This document shows positions 60,168-64,000 of a stretch of DNA of 64,000 bases, piece by piece (within the stretch, counting starts at the first letter, position 1; the number at the start of each line of letters is the position of its first letter). Source of the stretch: DAOTWA01 sp034435955 (GTDB lineage Bacteria; Chloroflexota; Anaerolineae; Anaerolineales; Anaerolineaceae). The stretch spans positions 1 through 64,000 of the forward strand of contig DAOTWA010000035.1 in NCBI GenBank assembly GCA_034435955.1. The letters run 5' to 3'. Below the pieces are notes generated by a model. It saw only the letters and a program-made list of their open reading frames with translations. It was not told the origin of the DNA and did not search any database. The position numbers and the translations under genes are program-made.

Positions 60168-60716
60168 CTATTTCTTTACTTTACCAGATTTGCCCGCCTT
60201 GCGGCGCACCCGTTCGCCCAGGTAGTGGATGCCTTTCCCTTTATACGGTTCGGGCGGGCGGATCTTACGGATATCGTTGGCCACCTGGCCAACCAGCTCT
60301 TTATCATTGCCCTTGACCATGATCTGGCGGGTCTTTGTATCTACTCCGAAGGAGATGCCCTGTGGAGGCGCGACGCGCACCGGGTGGGAGAAGCCCACGT
60401 AGAGGACCAGGGTCTCGCCTTCCAGTTCGGCGCGATAACCGACGCCTTCGATCTCCAGGGTTTTGACGAAACCATCGCTCACACCGGTGACCATGTTTTG
60501 AATGAGAGCGCGGGTGGTACCGTGCAGGGCGCGGATTGGGGCTTCGTCTGAGGCGCGTTTGACGAGAATCTCACCGCCCTCTTTGGCGATGGAGATGGCC
60601 GGCGAGAACGCCCGCTGCAGCTCGCCTTTGGGGCCCTTCACGCGCACGAGCGAACCGTCAATGTCCACCTGAACACCCGCCGGAATGACCACCGGCATTC
60701 GACCAATACGTGACAC
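60168..60716 (-). CDS. rplF: 50S ribosomal protein L6
   Basis: 182 residues, two repeated domains; VSRIGRMPVVIPAGVQVDI at the N terminus and RPPEPYKGKGIHYLGERVRR near the end. GTG at 60716 is the start, with AAGGAGG upstream; a longer open frame to 60761 overlaps rpsH and is unlikely. Confidence 0.95.
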   Translation of the reverse strand: MSRIGRMPVVIPAGVQVDIDGSLVRVKGPKGELQRAFSPAISIAKEGGEILVKRASDEAPIRALHGTTRALIQNMVTGVSDGFVKTLEIEGVGYRAELEGETLVLYVGFSHPVRVAPPQGISFGVDTKTRQIMVKGNDKELVGQVANDIRKIRPPEPYKGKGIHYLGERVRRKAGKSGKVKK

Positions 60717-60745
60717 GGTAACAAACCTCCTTAAATCCGCAAGCG

Positions 60746-61159
60746 TTACCAGATTTTGCACAAGACTTCGCCACCCACACCCAACTGGCGGGCGCGCTGG
60801 CCAGTCATCACCCCTTTGGGTGTCGAAAGGATGGCGACGCCAATACCAGAAAGCACCCAGGGGATCTCGTTTTTACGGGTGTAGATGCGGCGGCCAGGCC
60901 GGCTGACGCGCTCCAGTCCGCTGATGACCGGGCGCCGCTGGCGGCGCTCGCCTATATATTTTATCCGCAGGCGCAGGGTTTTCTGACCCGGACGGTCACT
61001 ATCGACCACCTCATAGCTCTCCAGATAGCCTTCCTCTTTCAGAATCTTGGCAATTTCGACCTTGATCTTGGAGCTGGGCATGGCGGTCACAGGGTGGCCT
61101 GCGAGCACGGCATTGCGCACGCGGGTCAACATATCTGCAATCGGATCGGTAACTGTCAT
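60746..61159 (-). CDS. rpsH: 30S ribosomal protein S8
   Basis: 137 residues; VTDPIADMLTRVRNAVLAGH and the C-terminal STPKGVMTGQRARQLGVGGE. It binds helix 21 of 16S rRNA and in E. coli represses the spc operon mRNA; the target is not examined here. Confidence 0.95.
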   Translation of the reverse strand: MTVTDPIADMLTRVRNAVLAGHPVTAMPSSKIKVEIAKILKEEGYLESYEVVDSDRPGQKTLRLRIKYIGERRQRRPVISGLERVSRPGRRIYTRKNEIPWVLSGIGVAILSTPKGVMTGQRARQLGVGGEVLCKIW

Positions 61160-61175
61160 CGCACCACCTCCAAGG

Positions 61176-61358
61176 CTACCAGGATGACTTGGTCACGCCG
61201 GGGATCTTGCCTTCGAGGGCCAGCTCCCGGAAACAGATGCGACACAAACCAAAACGGCGAATATATCCGCGCGGCCGACCGCAGCGCGAGCAGCGGTTAC
61301 GCACCTGGACGGCGAATTTCCGCCTCTTTTCACGATAAATCATGGACTTTTTTGCCAT
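61176..61358 (-). CDS. rpsN: 30S ribosomal protein S14, zinc type
   Basis: 60 residues, the short zinc-binding form (also called rpsZ). CSRCGRPRGYIRRFGLCRIC provides two CxxC pairs. It starts one base after the rplE stop. Confidence 0.95.
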   Translation of the reverse strand: MAKKSMIYREKRRKFAVQVRNRCSRCGRPRGYIRRFGLCRICFRELALEGKIPGVTKSSW

Positions 61359-61359
61359 A

Positions 61360-61905
61360 TCAGGATTCCCTCTTGAAAGGCATGCCCAGCATCTGCAGCA
61401 GCATGCGCGCCTGGTCGTCTGAGCGGGCGGTGGTCACGATGGTGATCTCCATGCCGCGGATCTTATCGATCTTATCGTATTCGATTTCTGGGAAGATCAA
61501 CTGCTCGCGCAGGCCCAGGGTGTAATTGCCGCGTCCATCGAACGCCTCGCGGGATACACCGCGAAAATCGCGTACGCGGGGGAGGACAATGTTGATCAGG
61601 CGGTCGAGGAACGCCCACATGCGCTCGCCGCGCAGCGTGACCTTGACGCCAATAGCGCGCCCCTCGCGCAGCTTGAAGTTGGCAATACTCTTGCGCGCTT
61701 TGGTCACAATCGGCCGCTGCCCAGCAATCAGGGACAGGTCGTTGACGGCCGCATCCAGAGCCTTTGGGTTATCCAACGCTTCTCCGACGCCGATGTTCAC
61801 CACGACCTTGACGATGCGCGGCACTTCCATCACGTTACTAACGCCCAATTCCTTCGCGAGGACGGGCACACCTTCAGTACGATAGAACTCCTTCAACCTG
61901 TTCAT
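61360..61905 (-). CDS. rplE: 50S ribosomal protein L5
   Basis: 181 residues; VPRIVKVVVNIGVGEALDN, KARKSIANFKLREGRAIGVK and FPEIEYDKIDKIRGMEITIV. It binds 5S rRNA and contacts the P-site tRNA. Confidence 0.96.
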   Translation of the reverse strand: MNRLKEFYRTEGVPVLAKELGVSNVMEVPRIVKVVVNIGVGEALDNPKALDAAVNDLSLIAGQRPIVTKARKSIANFKLREGRAIGVKVTLRGERMWAFLDRLINIVLPRVRDFRGVSREAFDGRGNYTLGLREQLIFPEIEYDKIDKIRGMEITIVTTARSDDQARMLLQMLGMPFKRES

Positions 61906-61924
61906 CTTTCCACTCCCGCGCGGC

Positions 61925-62257
61925 CTAGTCGTCGATCAACGCGTGACAATGTTTGCAGACCCGCTTCGGGCCGGTGTCCTCGCGCTGGATCTCCACCCGG
62001 GTGGGCTTGCTGCACTTCGGGCAGACGAGCATCACATTGGAGATATCAATCGGAGCCTCGAAGCGCACCTTACCGGGGGAGATTGTGCGTCCCTGGGTCT
62101 GAACCTGGCGCTGGTGCTTGGTGCGCACGTTAATACCAGAGACGACCAGGCGATGCTCATCCGGCAGCACACGGATGACCTCGCCGCGTTTTCCGCGCTC
62201 CTCCAGCTCCCCACTGATCACTTCGACGGTATCACCCTTGCGAATCTTCACTTTCAT
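61925..62257 (-). CDS. rplX: 50S ribosomal protein L24
   Basis: 110 residues with the KOW motif (KIRKGDTVEVISGELEERGK) and a C-terminal cysteine set CPKC and CKHC, present in many bacterial L24 proteins. ATG at 62257 was chosen, with GGAG seven bases upstream; an upstream frame start at 62272 adds five residues. Confidence 0.94.
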   Translation of the reverse strand: MKVKIRKGDTVEVISGELEERGKRGEVIRVLPDEHRLVVSGINVRTKHQRQVQTQGRTISPGKVRFEAPIDISNVMLVCPKCSKPTRVEIQREDTGPKRVCKHCHALIDD

Positions 62258-62283
62258 ACTCACACTCCACAATACGCCGGCGA

Positions 62284-62655
62284 TCAGATCACTTCCGGAG
62301 CCAGCGAAACGATCTTCATGAAGCCCTTCTCACGCAGCTCGCGCGCCACCGGGCCAAAGATGCGCGTGCCCTTGGGATTCTGGCCATCAGCATCCAGGAT
62401 GACGGCGGCGTTGTCGTCGAAACGGATGGATGAGCCATCTTCACGGCGCCATTCCTTAGCGCAGCGCACGATAACGGCCTTAACCACCTCGCTTTTCTTG
62501 ACCGAGCCCTGCGGAGAGGCCGATTTCACCGTGGCGACGACCACATCGCCGACATGCCCATAGGCTTGCTTCGACCCACCCATCACGTGGATCACCAGCA
62601 GCTCACGCGCGCCGGTGTTGTCCGCGACTTTTAATCGTGTTTCCTGCTGGATCAT
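62284..62655 (-). CDS. rplN: 50S ribosomal protein L14
   Basis: 123 residues; MIQQETRLKVADNTGARELL and GTRIFGPVARELREKGFMKI are diagnostic. It forms intersubunit bridge contacts. Confidence 0.96.
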   Translation of the reverse strand: MIQQETRLKVADNTGARELLVIHVMGGSKQAYGHVGDVVVATVKSASPQGSVKKSEVVKAVIVRCAKEWRREDGSSIRFDDNAAVILDADGQNPKGTRIFGPVARELREKGFMKIVSLAPEVI

Positions 62656-62658
62656 GCC

Positions 62659-62931
62659 TCACTCTCCGATACCGGCATCTTCCGTGCGGCTCTCACGCTT
62701 GAGAATTTCCTCGACGGAAAAACTCACGTCCCGCGAGTAAGGGCGGCTCTCCACGATGCGCACGTGGTCGCCTACATTACAGCCCAATTCGTCGTGGGCC
62801 TTCAACCGTTTCGTGGAATGGACGACCTTCTTATACAACGGATGAATATAAGTGCGAGTGATCTCCACCACGACGGTTTTCATCATCTTGTTACTTTTGA
62901 CCACACCGGTTAAGCGACGGCGTTTGTTCAT
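62659..62931 (-). CDS. rpsQ: 30S ribosomal protein S17
   Basis: 90 residues; GVVKSNKMMKTVVVEITRTY and DHVRIVESRPYSRDVSFSVE are S17 signatures. It overlaps rpmC by four bases. Confidence 0.95.
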   Translation of the reverse strand: MNKRRRLTGVVKSNKMMKTVVVEITRTYIHPLYKKVVHSTKRLKAHDELGCNVGDHVRIVESRPYSRDVSFSVEEILKRESRTEDAGIGE

Positions 62932-63146
62932 TGCTCACCTTCCACATGGGCCGACAGCTCGCGCTCGCGCAGGATCGTCGCCATGCGGGCGATCTCCCGG
63001 CGGGTGATTTTCAGACGGCTGGTATCGGTCAACTGGCCAGTGACCATCTGAAAACGCAAATTCATGTATTCATGGCGCAGGTCGGCCAGTTTGTTTTTCA
63101 ATTCCTCGGTCGACAAGAGGCGAATTTCTGCCGGTTTCATGCTCAC
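62928..63146 (-). CDS. rpmC: 50S ribosomal protein L29
   Basis: 72 residues, helical hairpin; IRLLSTEELKNKLADLRHEY and TRREIARMATILRERE. It overlaps rplP by four bases and rpsQ by four bases, typical translational coupling. Confidence 0.95.
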   Translation of the reverse strand: MSMKPAEIRLLSTEELKNKLADLRHEYMNLRFQMVTGQLTDTSRLKITRREIARMATILRERELSAHVEGEQ

Positions 63147-63565
63147 TCACCTCCCATTTCGTGCCGGGCAACGACCTTGGTTTTGATCGAAAACTTATAG
63201 GCAGCCTGGCGCAAAGCCTCGACGGCGATTTCTTCGGGTAAGCCGCCCACTTCGAACATGATGCGCCCGGGACGGACGACGGCCACCCAGTATTCCACGT
63301 TGCCCTTGCCCTTGCCCATGCGCGTTTCCGGCGGCTTCTTTGTGTAGGGCTTATCCGGGAAGATGCGAATCCAGATTTTACCGCGGCGGCGCATGCCGCG
63401 CACGATGGTGCGGCGGGCAGCTTCGATCTGACGGGCAGAAACCCAGCCGGGCTCCAACGCCTGCAAACCGTACTCGCCAAAGGTAACCGTTGCGCCGCGC
63501 AGGGCCTTGCCCTTCATGCGGCCGCGCATCTGTTTGCGCCATTTCAATCGTTTTGGCATCAACAT
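63143..63565 (-). CDS. rplP: 50S ribosomal protein L16
   Basis: 140 residues; MLMPKRLKWRKQMRGRMKGK and GKGNVEYWVAVVRPGRIMFE. It lies near the A-site tRNA elbow. It overlaps rpmC by four bases. Confidence 0.96.
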   Translation of the reverse strand: MLMPKRLKWRKQMRGRMKGKALRGATVTFGEYGLQALEPGWVSARQIEAARRTIVRGMRRRGKIWIRIFPDKPYTKKPPETRMGKGKGNVEYWVAVVRPGRIMFEVGGLPEEIAVEALRQAAYKFSIKTKVVARHEMGGE

Positions 63566-63610
63566 AAAGCCACCTCGTCTAACCGCCCCGAAATTCGGTC
63601 GGGCGGACGT

Positions 63611-64000
63611 TTATTCACTCACGTAGACACCCTCAGTAGGCTCGGCGCGCTCTTCGGCCTCGGCGAGGACGTCACCCTTGTAAATCCACACCTTGACGCC
63701 GATACGCCCATAGGTGGTCAGCGCTTCGGCGCGGGAGAAGTCGATGTTGGCGCGCAAGGTTTGCAGGGGGACACGGCCTTCGCGCAGCCAGACACTGCGG
63801 GCCATTTCGGCGCCGCTCAAGCGACCGGCCACTTCGACCTTGATGCCCTGGGCTCCCTGGCGTATGGCCTGCTGCAACGCGCGCTTCATCGCCCGCCGGT
63901 AGCTCACCCTGCGTTCGAGCTGGCTGGCGATGTTCGTTGCAACCAGGTACGCATCGGTATCCGGGTTTTTAATCTCCTTGATTTCCAGATCAATTTTCTT
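63611..64000 (-). CDS. rpsC: 30S ribosomal protein S3, C-terminal part (cut by window edge)
   Basis: The final 129 residues and stop of S3; the open frame continues through the window edge, so the start is outside. LATNIASQLE-type region then RRVSYRRAMKRALQQA and YGRIGVKVWIYKGDV are S3 signatures. The order rpsC-rplP-rpmC-rpsQ is the normal S10/spc junction. Confidence 0.94.
   Translation of the reverse strand, partial: KKIDLEIKEIKNPDTDAYLVATNIASQLERRVSYRRAMKRALQQAIRQGAQGIKVEVAGRLSGAEMARSVWLREGRVPLQTLRANIDFSRAEALTTYGRIGVKVWIYKGDVLAEAEERAEPTEGVYVSE

Overview
The window is bacterial chromosome, GC-rich and gene-dense, with no tRNA, rRNA, CRISPR array, insertion sequence or phage gene that I can see. 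Gene content points to the Chloroflexota, most likely an Anaerolineae-type organism. The signs are a DHH-CBS-nucleotidyltransferase fusion, an archaeal/eukaryotic-type ProRS, an EF-G2 paralogue, a roadblock/MglA-type GTPase cluster, a duplicated nuoM, and Mur and ATP-synthase genes with unusual architecture. This assignment is inference from gene families; no 16S gene is present.

Layout. 1-9.4 kb: tRNA-maintenance/oligonucleotide-hydrolase fusion, a GNAT acetyltransferase, a large membrane-anchored propeller protein, a methyltransferase and EF-G2. 9.4-14 kb: a five-gene signalling cassette (receiver-roadblock, roadblock, MglA-like GTPase, MglB-like roadblock, DUF4388-roadblock) facing and slightly overlapping a STAS-pentapeptide-repeat fusion. 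14.4-23 kb: a disaccharide locus made of a LacI regulator with a tandem palindromic operator, an ABC sugar importer without its ATPase, a YesL-like protein, a GH65 phosphorylase and beta-phosphoglucomutase. Together these would import an alpha-linked disaccharide, phosphorolyse it and feed glucose 6-phosphate to glycolysis. 23-31.5 kb: small housekeeping genes, proS, rpsO-pnp with a structured intergenic leader, a PilZ protein and a membrane protein.

31.6-44.9 kb, all on the minus strand: the membrane arm of complex I (nuoA, H, J, K, L, M, M, N) runs straight into the ATP synthase Fo sector (atpI/Z, atpB, atpE and an unusual b-delta fusion), followed by murE. The peripheral arm of complex I (nuoBCDEFGI) and the F1 genes are not in the window. 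45-50.8 kb: tryptophanase, a cupin, two membrane or lipoprotein genes of unknown role, and a two-domain MazG. 50.9-64 kb, minus strand: the canonical spc/alpha ribosomal-protein array from rpsC (cut by the window edge) through rplQ, then truA-rplM-rpsI. secY, adk and map are embedded in the array, and infA is missing from its usual place.

Regulatory signals that can be read directly include several good sigma-70-type promoters, two start codons that coincide with the predicted transcription start (leaderless candidates), a LacI operator pair, an inverted repeat over the cupin promoter, several hairpin terminators, and two intergenic regions with extensive nested inverted repeats (15.5-15.8 kb and the rpsO-pnp leader). 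All coordinates come from reading by eye. Homology statements rest on motif recognition, not on searches.
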